Under the pieces are notes generated by a model. It made no database searches, had not been told where the DNA came from, and worked only from the letters and a program-made list of their open reading frames with translations. Below, in pieces: positions 1 to 7,776 of a stretch of 64,000 nucleotides of DNA (positions within the stretch are counted from its first letter, which is position 1; the number at the start of each line of letters is the position of its first letter). Origin of the DNA: Mycolicibacterium austroafricanum (GTDB lineage Bacteria > Actinomycetota > Actinomycetes > Mycobacteriales > Mycobacteriaceae); NCBI RefSeq assembly GCF_902705885.1, contig NZ_CACSIP010000029.1, positions 1-64,000 of the forward strand, written 5' to 3'. The position numbers and the translations under genes were made by a program.

Positions 1-1
1 G

Positions 2-106
2 TTCCCGCTCTGGGTGCATCACTACAATCACCACCGCGGCCACACCTCACTCAAGGGTCAAGCACCCGCCAGCCGCTTACCTAACCTCTCAGGTCAGTAC
101 AGCTAG
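2..106 (+). pseudogene. IS481-type transposase, C-terminal tail
   Basis: Only the last 34 codons are in the window. The reading frame contains the HHYNHHRGHTSLKG segment typical of the end of an IS481-family integrase-core transposase and stops with TAG. A related, not identical, tail (HTYNYHRGHTALGG) lies on the minus strand at 26469-26690. Both share the terminal sequence CTCAGGTCAGTACA followed by GCTAG, so the element end is probably near base 101. The two tails face each other across a 26-kb copper and envelope island. It cannot be judged whether the rest of the element is intact left of the window. Confidence 0.8.
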
Positions 107-273
107 GCCAGCACGACCGCCGCGAAGCCATCGGCCAGGTCCTACGCCTGATGGTCGCCGCCCCTGGCTCACTGACCGGCCGCTATCCCGTCGGCAACAC
201 CGGCCGCGTGACGGCCGGCCTCATGACACCCATGCCCATTCCCGACGACCTCGCCGCCCTCACCAACAGATGA
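102..273 (+). pseudogene. 3' fragment of an unrecognised gene cut by the IS
   Basis: An open frame runs from just inside the IS end to TGA at 271-273, reading for example GQVLRLMVAAPGSLTGRYPV and ending IPDDLAALTNR. It has no start codon of its own and looks like the C-terminal 50 residues or so of a larger protein, with the upstream part removed by the IS481-type insertion. Its stop overlaps the ATG of the next gene (ATGA), so the two were probably translationally coupled. I do not recognise the family. Confidence 0.4.
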
Positions 274-851
274 AACCGACGGCGCCGCTTACCAAACGCC
301 TGCCGGAACGACCCCGCTGGGCTGTCGCGGCCGCAACGGGGATCACCGCTGTGACGCTGGGCCTGGGATGGTGGGCCTTCGACCTACTGACAATGACGAT
401 CTTCACCGCCGGATTTGCCGGCGGCCTCCTGCTGTGGCTGTTCTTCCCCGCCGGCGGGCTCTGGGCAGATGTCCGAATGCCATTCTGGATTGCGTTGAGC
501 CTCTTCCTACTTCACCGCGTCGAAGAAAAGCAGATGGAGTTCTTCGCGTTTCTGGCGACGGTTACCGGAACCTCCAAACCCTCCGCGACATCCCTGCCAG
601 TCCTGCTGCTCGTCGCGGTGTCGGTTGGCGCTTGGCTGCTGACACCCATCCTGATGCGCCGCAACCACCCCCTAGGTCGTTACCTGGCCTGGACATTCTT
701 CGCCTCCATGGGTCTGACTGAACTCGCTCACTTCGCCGTCTTTCCCTGGCTGAACCCCAGCGGAATCACTGCCTACGTCCCTGGAATGTGGACCGTTCTC
801 GCTCTTGCTCCCGTCGCATGGTGGGGCATGTGGCGACTTGTTCGCGGCTGA
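270..851 (+). CDS. HXXEE-type integral membrane protein
   Basis: This 193-residue protein has about five hydrophobic segments. Residues near 82-86 read HRVEE, the H-x-x-E-E signature of the HXXEE domain family, followed by a second conserved-looking segment (LTELAHFAVFPW) and a Trp-rich last helix. The family is a membrane protein of unknown biochemical role. The ATG overlaps the stop of the truncated gene before it. No promoter of its own is evident, so the IS insertion may have changed its expression. The family call rests on the motif and topology only. Confidence 0.6.
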   Translation: MKPTAPLTKRLPERPRWAVAAATGITAVTLGLGWWAFDLLTMTIFTAGFAGGLLLWLFFPAGGLWADVRMPFWIALSLFLLHRVEEKQMEFFAFLATVTGTSKPSATSLPVLLLVAVSVGAWLLTPILMRRNHPLGRYLAWTFFASMGLTELAHFAVFPWLNPSGITAYVPGMWTVLALAPVAWWGMWRLVRG

Positions 852-1220
852 GGGACGGGCGTCTTGACAACCCCGAAAGCGACATGCCGAGGCTGGCGTC
901 ATCCCAGATAAGGTCGGCCGCCAGAGCGACAACATGGAGCGGATGCGCCCCGGTGGCCGCTATGCGTTGCGGCGCTTCGATAGTCGCGACGTGCGGCGCG
1001 AACGATCGGTGCCATAACGCGACGCGGTGCGGCACGGCTGGGATCCGCCGCGGTGCAGGCAGCGCTGCTTGGCGACCAGCCCACGCCGTGGTGAGTCTGG
1101 CCCTCACCTGGAGGGGCGTGGCTGGTGTGTCGGCTGGGGGCAGGCTGGGCGGCGGTACGTGGCCGTAGCGGGCGGTGTCGCAACACGTTGTTTACGAACT
1201 TTCCCGACGCTGCGGCGGCT
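852..1220. other. Non-coding stretch, no gene seen
   Basis: Between the membrane protein and the ligase remnant there is GC-rich sequence in which all frames give Arg/Ala/Gly-rich shadow peptides with no ribosome binding site or recognisable family. It is probably decayed DNA left by rearrangement. Confidence 0.5.
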
Positions 1221-1368
1221 GGCAGCGCGCGTAGTCTCGATGGCGTGGGGGCTCATGACAGAGAGGCGACACCGCAGGCACCGGCGGCGATGCTGGCTAC
1301 TCTTGGACATCCTCCGGCTGGGGGCGAGTTTCGCTGTAGTGGTGAAGCACGGCGGGCAGCACATCTGA
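1221..1368 (+). pseudogene. ATP-dependent DNA ligase, N-terminal remnant
   Basis: One frame reads RSLDGV, then APAAMLATLGHPPAGGEF. After a one-frame shift the adjoining frame reads FAVVVKHGGQHI and stops. These align with the N-terminus of the intact ligase at 57312-58346 (RNLDGV, APVPMLATLGRPPAGDDF, AVEVKYDGQR), including the lysine of the nucleotidyl-lysine motif. It is a short, frameshifted 5' fragment of a second ligase gene. Matching residues upstream of MLATLG suggest that the coding sequence of the family begins upstream of that Met. Confidence 0.65.
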
Positions 1369-1522
1369 ACGTCGCCGAGCGCACCTGAGTCTCCTAGCCC
1401 GCGCGGCCATGTGGGCCGTCATGCTGGCTTTCGTCTCGGCCACAGGAAATTTTCGTCGCGTCCACGCGGACGGCAACATTGCCCGTGGCGTCACCACAGC
1501 GCTGCGGGCGTGTTGCGCGCAA

Positions 1523-1540
1523 TCTTCATCGAATCTTTGT
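1523..1540 (+). promoter_or_regulatory. Candidate CopR box upstream of the CPD-type ATPase gene
   Basis: TCTTCAT-CGAA-TCTTTGT is a tandem repeat with an 11-bp period, in the same arrangement as four other sites in the window and as the CopR box of Corynebacterium (TGAAGATTT repeated, opposite strand). It lies 143 bp before the ATPase start, and a possible -10 (TTATCG) lies about 20 bp downstream. Confidence 0.6.
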
Positions 1541-1683
1541 CGAACCAGCACTGCAGGCTTATCGATCACCGCAAGGGTGAGTGATTGAGATGACTAGCCT
1601 GACGGATGCGGGATGGGGATGGCGAGGACAGCGCAGGTCGCAGGACATCGGAGCCGCTTTGGTAACACTGAACGAGAGACGCT

Positions 1684-4074
1684 ATGACGGAGTCGACGAT
1701 TCTCGACGTACACGGATTGAACTGGGCCAGTTCGACGGCGGTGGTGGAGGCCGCTCTGCTTAGACGTCCGGGCGTGACGTCGGTCGAAGCCAATGCGGTA
1801 AATCAAACGGCGACAGTGGTTTACGACCCGGCGACGACCTCGGTCGCTGACCTGGCCGGGTGGATACGTGATTGCGGCTTTCACTGCGCGGGGCGGTCGG
1901 TGCCAGATCACGTCTGCGATCCGATGTCCGAGCCCCATCACGACCGAGCGGCCACCCTGCACGAGCAGCCAGCGTCGGCTCCGTCGCCGACTTCCGGGGA
2001 GGTGCATGCGCATGAGGCCGCGCCGGCACGAACTCCGCAAGAAGCGATGGGTCACGGCGGCGGACACGCCGGCATGTCGATGGATCAGATGGTCCGCGAT
2101 ATGCGCAACCGGTTCCTGGTAGCGCTGGCATTGTCGATTCCGATCATGCTGTGGTCGCCGATGGGCCGCGATATGTTCGGGTTCACCGTGCCTGCGCCGT
2201 TCGGGCTGCGCGATGACGTGTTCACCCTGTTGCTGAGCCTGCCGGTCGTCTTCTACTCGGCGTGGATCTTCTTCGACGGTGCCTGGCGAGCGCTACGGGC
2301 CCGCACCTTGGACATGATGGTGCTCGTTGCCGTGGCGGTCGGCGCAGGCTGGCTCTACAGCCTCGGGGTGACGCTGACCGGCGGCGGTGAGGTGTTTTAT
2401 GAGGCCGCCTCGGTGCTGACGGCGTTTGTTCTGTTGGGGCACTGGTTCGAGATGCGAGCTCGCGGTGGCGCGAACGATGCAATTCGCACCCTGCTCGAGC
2501 TGGCGCCCCCGATGGCGATTGTGCTGCGCGACGGTGAGCCGGTGGAGATTCCGACCGCCGAGGTGGCAGTGGGTGACCTCCTGCTCATCCGGCCCGGTGC
2601 CAAGATTCCCGTCGATGGCACGGTGGCCGAGGGGACGTCAGACGTCGACGAGTCGATGGTCACCGGGGAAAGCTTGCCGGTGTCAAAGGCGCCGGACTCG
2701 AAGGTGATTGGCGCCTCGATCAACACCACCGGCACGTTGCGGGTCGTGGCAACGAAGGTCGGCTCCGACACGGTGCTGGCTCAGATCGTCGCGATGGTTC
2801 AGGAAGCGCAGAATTCCAAAGCCCCCGGGCAGCGGTTCGCCGACCGGGCAGCGTTCTGGTTGGTGCTGGTGGCGCTGATTGGCGGCACTGCCACCTTCCT
2901 GGTGTGGTGGGCGGTCGGCGCCGGTGTTCAGACCGCGTTGTTGTTCGCCATCACTGTCGTGGTCATCACGTGCCCCGATGCGTTGGGACTCGCGACTCCG
3001 ACCGCGATCATGGTCGGCACCGGGTTGGGTGCCAAGCGGGGAGTGTTGTTCAAGAATGCGACCGCGTTGGAGACGTCGGCGCGCATTGACACCGTCGTCA
3101 TGGACAAGACCGGCACGTTGACCAAGGGCGAGCCTGAAGTGACCGACGTCGTCGTCGACGGCATTCCAGAGGATCAAGTACTCGCCATGGTGGCTGCGGT
3201 CGAAACTGAGTCCGAGCATCCGCTGGCGGGGGCGATCGTGCGTTACGCGGCCGCGCACGGGATCGCTTCGGCGTCACTGACTGGTTTCCGTAACGTGCCC
3301 GGTCACGGAGCTGTCGCGACGGTAGATGGGCGCCGCGTTGCCGTCGGCAATCGCAAGCTGATGGTCGAGGAGGACGTCGAGTTCGGCGTGTTGATGCAAC
3401 GCCGCGACGAACTCGCCGCCAGCGGACGCACGGCGGTCTTGGTGGGCGTCGACGGCCGGGGAGTCGGTGTCATCGCCTTGGCGGACGCTGTGCGCGAGAC
3501 GTCTGCCGAAGCGGTGTCCGCGCTGCACGACCTCGGTGTCGAGGTGGTCATGCTCAGTGGCGACAATCAGGCCACTGCCGATCGCATCGCCGCGCAACTG
3601 GGAATCGACACGGTCATCGCCGAGGTGCTGCCAGGTGATAAGGCAGCCAAGATCGCTGAGCTGCAACGACAGGGCAAGAAGGTCGCCATGGTCGGCGACG
3701 GCGTCAACGACGCACCGGCGCTCGCCCAAGCTGATCTCGGCGTGGCGATCGGTGCAGGCACCGACGTCGCCATCGAAACCGCAGATCTGGTGTTGATGCG
3801 ATCAGACCCGCTCGACGTCGCGATCGCGCTGCGGATCGGCCGGGGCACGCTACGAAAGATGCGGCAGAACCTTGGATGGGCGGTCGGCTACAACGTGATC
3901 GCATTGCCCATCGCGGCTGGGGTTTTCGTACCTTCGCTCGGCTTGGTGCTGCGGCCCGAGATCGCTGCCCTCTCGATGTCAGGTTCCAGCTTCATCGTGG
4001 CCGTCAATGCGTTGATGCTGAAGAGATTGAAGCTTCCCGTACCGGCGTCAGCGGAGGCGGGCGCCAAGTCGTAA
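1684..4074 (+). CDS. P1B-type heavy-metal ATPase with CPD membrane motif
   Basis: This 796-residue transporter uses ATP to move a metal ion, probably copper given its neighbours, across the cytoplasmic membrane. The N-terminal 70 residues have the HMA fold pattern, but the CxxC site is replaced (GLNWASS), followed by a His/Met-rich linker (HGGGHAGMSMDQM, about residues 124-136). TGES, DKTGT (Asp474), SEHPLA and GDGVNDAP are intact, so catalysis should work. The transmembrane metal motif is Cys430-Pro-Asp instead of Cys-Pro-Cys, which puts it outside the classical CopA group and may change ion choice. An 11-bp tandem CopR-like box lies upstream. Confidence 0.92.
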   Translation: MTESTILDVHGLNWASSTAVVEAALLRRPGVTSVEANAVNQTATVVYDPATTSVADLAGWIRDCGFHCAGRSVPDHVCDPMSEPHHDRAATLHEQPASAPSPTSGEVHAHEAAPARTPQEAMGHGGGHAGMSMDQMVRDMRNRFLVALALSIPIMLWSPMGRDMFGFTVPAPFGLRDDVFTLLLSLPVVFYSAWIFFDGAWRALRARTLDMMVLVAVAVGAGWLYSLGVTLTGGGEVFYEAASVLTAFVLLGHWFEMRARGGANDAIRTLLELAPPMAIVLRDGEPVEIPTAEVAVGDLLLIRPGAKIPVDGTVAEGTSDVDESMVTGESLPVSKAPDSKVIGASINTTGTLRVVATKVGSDTVLAQIVAMVQEAQNSKAPGQRFADRAAFWLVLVALIGGTATFLVWWAVGAGVQTALLFAITVVVITCPDALGLATPTAIMVGTGLGAKRGVLFKNATALETSARIDTVVMDKTGTLTKGEPEVTDVVVDGIPEDQVLAMVAAVETESEHPLAGAIVRYAAAHGIASASLTGFRNVPGHGAVATVDGRRVAVGNRKLMVEEDVEFGVLMQRRDELAASGRTAVLVGVDGRGVGVIALADAVRETSAEAVSALHDLGVEVVMLSGDNQATADRIAAQLGIDTVIAEVLPGDKAAKIAELQRQGKKVAMVGDGVNDAPALAQADLGVAIGAGTDVAIETADLVLMRSDPLDVAIALRIGRGTLRKMRQNLGWAVGYNVIALPIAAGVFVPSLGLVLRPEIAALSMSGSSFIVAVNALMLKRLKLPVPASAEAGAKS

Positions 4075-4110
4075 CGCTCCGCGTGCCGTCGCTGTTCTGT
4101 GTTTGAGGGA

Positions 4111-4524
4111 CTAGGCGGGTGCGGCCGCAGTCTGAAGTGAGTCGATGGCGGCCTGCATCTTTCGCGTCACTTCGTCGGCGACGTCACGCAAAGCCGGCTC
4201 TCCGGTCACCTCGACCAGTATCTGCGGGTTCATCGCCTCGACGATGACGGAGGTGTCGTCTGCACGGTCGGCTCGGACAACGACGTTGCAGGGCAGCAGC
4301 AGGCCGATTTGACGGTCCACATTCACTGCCCGGTGAGCCAATGGTGGGTTGCAGGCGCCCAGAATGAGGTACTCCTCCATGTCCTCGCCCAGCTTCGCCT
4401 TGAGCGTCGCCTTCATATCGATCTCGGTCAGGACGCCAAAACCCTGCTCTGTCAGGGCGGCTCGGGTGCGAGCGACAGCGTCGGCGAACGACGTCTGCAG
4501 CGCTGTCGACAGTGCGATGGTCAT
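4111..4524 (-). CDS. DUF302 domain protein
   Basis: This 137-residue cytoplasmic protein contains the DUF302 pattern: an N-terminal helix (FADAVARTRAALTEQGFGVL), the segment EEYLILGACNPPLAHRA and the LLLPCNVVV strand with a single conserved Cys. DUF302 proteins form small dimeric folds and are often encoded near metal, sulfur or redox genes; their reaction is unknown. The ATG is preceded by GAGAGGACC. It is divergent from the DUF305 lipoprotein gene, with a candidate CopR box between them, so both may respond to copper. Confidence 0.85.
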   Translation of the reverse strand: MTIALSTALQTSFADAVARTRAALTEQGFGVLTEIDMKATLKAKLGEDMEEYLILGACNPPLAHRAVNVDRQIGLLLPCNVVVRADRADDTSVIVEAMNPQILVEVTGEPALRDVADEVTRKMQAAIDSLQTAAAPA

Positions 4525-4605
4525 GCCGGTCCTCTCGATGGTCCTGTGGGGCGAACACAGCCAAGGCTGCGCCGCGGACCTCCCGACGCCAAGGGCGGTT
4601 GCCGT

Positions 4606-4623
4606 TCTTTATCGAATCTTCAT
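4606..4623 (+). promoter_or_regulatory. Candidate CopR box between DUF302 and DUF305 genes
   Basis: TCTTTAT-CGAA-TCTTCAT has the same 11-bp period and the same CGAA spacer as the site at 1523. It lies 82 bp before the DUF302 start and 122 bp before the DUF305 start, so it could serve either promoter. Confidence 0.6.
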
Positions 4624-4745
4624 AGAACGACTAGTCGGGCCATACCGGCGGCGCGAATGCTCGAAGACAGGTCGGGATACCCGCGCGTCAAACTGGGCGC
4701 GCTGCAGCCGCATCGACCGTGAAACCCGGGAAGGGACTTGTTGTG

Positions 4746-5477
4746 ATGAAGAGGAAGACGCTGGCCGTCGGTGCGGCCACCTTGGCGGCGCTGGTCACCG
4801 TTGGTGCGTGTAGTAATACCAGCACTACGCAGGGAGCTTCGTCGTCGTCGGTGTCGGCGCCTTCGTCGACATCGGCCACCGAAGCCCACAATCAGGCTGA
4901 CGCCATGTTCACCCAGCACATGATCCCGCATCACCAACAGGCCATCGAGATGAGCGACATGCTATTGGGTAAGCAGGGAATCGACCCGCGAGTGGTGGAC
5001 CTGGCCAAGCAGATCAAGGCTGCTCAGGCTCCCGAGATCGAACAGATGCAGGCCTGGCTCACGCAGTGGGGCATGTCCACGATGCCGATGATGCCCGGAA
5101 TGGACGACATGCCCGGTCACAGTGGGATGCCCAGCGCCAGTGCCGCGCCCAGCGAATCTGGTGCGCCGACTCAATCGATGATGCCTGGGATGCCGGGCAT
5201 GAGCGATATGCCGGGCATGCCCGGTATGGGTGATATGCCGGGGATGGAGGGCATGATGTCCGAGGAGGACATGGCCGCCTTGCAAAACGCCCAGGGGGTG
5301 GAAGCCTCCAAGTTGTACCTGACGCAGATGGTCAAGCATCATGAGGGTGCAATTACTATGGCGCAGAATGAGATCAAGGACGGCCAGTTCCCCGATACGG
5401 TCGCGTTGGCACGCTCGATCGTCACCAGCCAGCAGCAGGAGATCGACACCATGAACAAGATCCTGGCCTCGTTGTAG
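4746..5477 (+). CDS. DUF305 copper-binding lipoprotein
   Basis: The 243-residue product begins MKRKTLAVGAATLAALVTVG-A-C, a lipoprotein signal with lipobox Cys. Two DUF305 halves carry the paired His/Met patterns MFTQHMIPHHQQAIEM and LTQMVKHHEGAITMAQ. They are separated by a Met/Gly/Pro-rich repeat (PGMPGMSDMPGMPGMGDMPG) likely to bind Cu(I). It should act outside the membrane as a copper buffer or carrier next to the oxidase and ATPases. I chose the ATG at 4746 over 4719 because the signal peptide starts there and GAAGGGA lies about nine bases upstream. A decayed copy is at 15268. Confidence 0.9.
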   Translation: MKRKTLAVGAATLAALVTVGACSNTSTTQGASSSSVSAPSSTSATEAHNQADAMFTQHMIPHHQQAIEMSDMLLGKQGIDPRVVDLAKQIKAAQAPEIEQMQAWLTQWGMSTMPMMPGMDDMPGHSGMPSASAAPSESGAPTQSMMPGMPGMSDMPGMPGMGDMPGMEGMMSEEDMAALQNAQGVEASKLYLTQMVKHHEGAITMAQNEIKDGQFPDTVALARSIVTSQQQEIDTMNKILASL

Positions 5478-5545
5478 AAGTCAGGGCATGGCTGCGTGTC
5501 GCGCGAGTCATGTTTCATGACAGCGTTGTCGAGTTCGATTAGTGG

Positions 5546-6685
5546 TCATGGGCGGTCCGTGCGTGCGGGTAGCTCGATGGTGAAGGTGCTGCCCATTCCT
5601 GGTCCGCGGCTGGCCGCAGTGATGCGGCCGCTGTGGGCTTCGGTGAGTGCTTTGGCGATGGCCAACCCGATCCCCGCGCCGCCGTGGCTTCGATCGCGGG
5701 CCACATCGGCGCGGTAGAAGCGTTCGAACACGTGCGGGAGGTGCTCGGCAGCGATGCCATCACCATTGTCGCGCACGGTGATGATCACTTCGCCGGGCTT
5801 TGCCGCCGCGTCGACCTCGACGCGGCCTCGCGCGGGGGTGTGGCGCAGAGCGTTGTCGAGAAGGTTCCCGATCACCTGCGCGAGGCGCAGAGGGTCGACC
5901 CACACCTCGGGCAGCGGGTTCGCGGCATCGAAGATCAGCGCGACATCCTTCTGGGCGTATCGGTCGGCTGCGGCAGACACGGTGGTGACGATCGCGGCCC
6001 GGGGGTCGATCCACTGCGGTGTGACCGCGCCGGGACCTTCCTCGGCTTGAGCGAGCGCGGCGAAGTCATCGGAGAAGCGCACCAGCCGGCTGGCTTGATC
6101 GTTGAGCACGGCAACCGTCTCGGGGTCAAGGGTTTTCACTCCGTCCTCGACGGCCTCGATGTAGGCCTTGAGTACCGAGACGGGTGTCCTAATCTCGTGG
6201 GCGAGGTCACCGAAGAGTTGGCGCCGGGTGGTCTCGACCGATTCGAGCCGTTCGGACATCCGATTGAACGCGCGGGACAGGTTCGCGAAATCCTCCCCCA
6301 AGCGCAGCGGCGACACACGGATGTCATAGCGGCCGTCGGCGACCGCAGTGGCGGCCGATGCGACCTCGGCGATGGAGTGCTGCAGGCGACGGCTGAAGTA
6401 CCAGGTCACAACCAGGGCGGTCAATGCGGCTACGCCGATCGCCACCGCGATGGAGATCGCGGTGGCGTACCGGTAGGCCTCCTCGGCGTGGAACTGTTCA
6501 TTGGATGAGTGAGGAAGTCCGGCGCGGTTCAGGTGTTCTCGGAACAGCGGTGGACCGACGATGACGGCGACGACCCCGGTGGTTGCGCCGCCGGCGAGGA
6601 GCACCAAGGCTTGCGCCAGCAGGAGTCGCGCCCCGACTCCAGGACTGCGCCGCGACCTGGGTTGAATGCTCGTGTCTGTCCTCAT
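5546..6685 (-). CDS. copS: Sensor histidine kinase, CopS-like
   Basis: This 379-residue membrane kinase has two transmembrane helices (about residues 20-45 and 75-100) bounding a short extracytoplasmic sensor loop. These are followed by a HAMP region, the HisKA box (DLAHEIRTPVSVLKAY, His about 164), the N box (NLLDNALRHTP) and the G boxes (DNGDGIAAEH, GGAGIGLAIA). It should autophosphorylate and pass phosphate to the regulator encoded just before it, with which it overlaps by four bases. Position inside a copper cluster and the tandem CopR boxes nearby support a copper or periplasmic-stress signal; the ligand itself is inferred. Confidence 0.9.
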   Translation of the reverse strand: MRTDTSIQPRSRRSPGVGARLLLAQALVLLAGGATTGVVAVIVGPPLFREHLNRAGLPHSSNEQFHAEEAYRYATAISIAVAIGVAALTALVVTWYFSRRLQHSIAEVASAATAVADGRYDIRVSPLRLGEDFANLSRAFNRMSERLESVETTRRQLFGDLAHEIRTPVSVLKAYIEAVEDGVKTLDPETVAVLNDQASRLVRFSDDFAALAQAEEGPGAVTPQWIDPRAAIVTTVSAAADRYAQKDVALIFDAANPLPEVWVDPLRLAQVIGNLLDNALRHTPARGRVEVDAAAKPGEVIITVRDNGDGIAAEHLPHVFERFYRADVARDRSHGGAGIGLAIAKALTEAHSGRITAASRGPGMGSTFTIELPARTDRP

Positions 6686-7422
6686 TGGCCGCTTCCCATT
6701 CGGTATCCGACTCCGCGGACGGTGATCACGTAGCGGGGATCGGCGGGGTCATCCGCCAATTTGCGGCGCAGATGTCCGATGTGGACGTCGACGAGATGTT
6801 CATTGCCACCCCAGGAGTCGCCCCACACGGCCTCGAGGAGTTGGCGGCGGCTGAAGACCACGGCCGGCCGCGACGATAACGCGGCCAAGATGTCGAACTC
6901 GGTGCGGGTGAGCAGAACTGGTTCGTCGTCGATGAATACCTGTCGGCCCGCAACGTCGATGGCCAACGGCCCGAAGGCCCGCGGCGGGGGTTCGTCGGCC
7001 GCGGTCGCAGCACTGATCGGCGTTGCGACGGTGCGAGGCCGGCGCAACATGGCGCGGATCCGCGCGACCAATTCGCGGGGACTGAAAGGTTTGGTGACAT
7101 AGTCGTCGGCACCGACCGACAGGCCCACGATGGTGTCCATTTCGGTATCGCGTGCGGTCAGCATCACCACGTAGGCATCGGAGAACGTGCGAAGTTGGCG
7201 GCATACCTCCACGCCGTCGATGCCCGGCAACGCGAGGTCCAAGATGACCACGTCCGGGTCGATCTCACGGGCCTGCGCCAAGGCGTCCGCTCCGCTGTGG
7301 GCGAGGCTGACGTCAAACTGCTCGCGTCTGAGGTAGCTCGCCACGACTTCGGCCAGCGGTACCTCGTCGTCGACCACCAACGCTCGATAACCCGCAGAAG
7401 GGGTGGCCGCAGGCTTTTCCAT
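6682..7422 (-). CDS. copR: OmpR-family response regulator, CopR-like
   Basis: This 246-residue regulator has an N-terminal receiver (LVVDDEVPLAE acidic pair, phospho-acceptor Asp in DVVILDLALPG, TARD and KPF switch residues) and a C-terminal winged helix (LTRTEFDILAAL to YVITVRGVGYRMG). It is transcribed leftward with copS, with ATGA overlap. A tandem 11-bp TCTTCAT-type repeat lies in its own divergent promoter region, and similar ones lie before the CPD-type ATPase, DUF305 and related genes. Such repeats are the known target type of corynebacterial CopR, so it is the probable activator of this island. Confidence 0.92.
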   Translation of the reverse strand: MEKPAATPSAGYRALVVDDEVPLAEVVASYLRREQFDVSLAHSGADALAQAREIDPDVVILDLALPGIDGVEVCRQLRTFSDAYVVMLTARDTEMDTIVGLSVGADDYVTKPFSPRELVARIRAMLRRPRTVATPISAATAADEPPPRAFGPLAIDVAGRQVFIDDEPVLLTRTEFDILAALSSRPAVVFSRRQLLEAVWGDSWGGNEHLVDVHIGHLRRKLADDPADPRYVITVRGVGYRMGSGQ

Positions 7423-7469
7423 GTCCTCATCGTGCCGCCCCGAAGGGATTCAGGAACCCGCGACCCAGG

Positions 7470-7487
7470 TCTTGAGTGAATCTTCAT
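7470..7487 (+). promoter_or_regulatory. Candidate CopR box, copR / small membrane protein
   Basis: TCTTGAG-TGAA-TCTTCAT, an 11-bp tandem repeat, lies between the divergent copR and the oxidase operon, 61 bp before the ATG at 7549. The site at 15614 holds the same position before the paralogous small gene at 15692. Confidence 0.6.
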
Positions 7488-7548
7488 AAAACCATCGTCG
7501 ATTCGCTACTCGACCGCACGAGTGTGGAACGCGAAGGAGGTGACCCCG

Positions 7549-7776
7549 ATGACGTGGTGGAACGAAGCCGGCGCCCTGTGGGGTTGGGGTGGCTGCCTGC
7601 TGGCCATCGTGATGCTGCTCGCGTTTTGGGGAGCTGTGATCGCGGCGCTGGCGGCGCTACTCGGGGCGAACAGGCCGCAGCGTCGGGAGGACATCGAAAT
7701 TCAGCGCGACGCACAGGTACCCGGCCTCGGCATTGATGATTGCGTCGCAACGACGAAACCCCCGCAACGCGCGTGA
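7549..7776 (+). CDS. Small single-pass membrane protein
   Basis: A 75-residue protein starting MTWWNEAGALWGWGG has one strong transmembrane helix (about residues 15-40) and a short hydrophilic tail. The ATG is preceded by GAAGGAGGTG, a very strong ribosome site, which decides against the upstream in-frame start. It begins the operon with the multicopper oxidase, whose GTG start overlaps its stop codon. It resembles the N-terminal half of the SHOCT protein at 9445 but has no SHOCT tail, so it may be a truncated relative. A paralogue lies at 15692. Confidence 0.65.
   Translation: MTWWNEAGALWGWGGCLLAIVMLLAFWGAVIAALAALLGANRPQRREDIEIQRDAQVPGLGIDDCVATTKPPQRA

Noticed and set aside
5080..5250. ATGCCGGGCATG repeats considered as an iteron origin
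   Set aside because: They encode the MPGM copper-binding repeats of the DUF305 lipoprotein in frame.
5633..6508. 291-codon plus-strand frame opposite copS
   Set aside because: Exactly antisense to HAMP, HisKA and HATPase motifs; no start signal.
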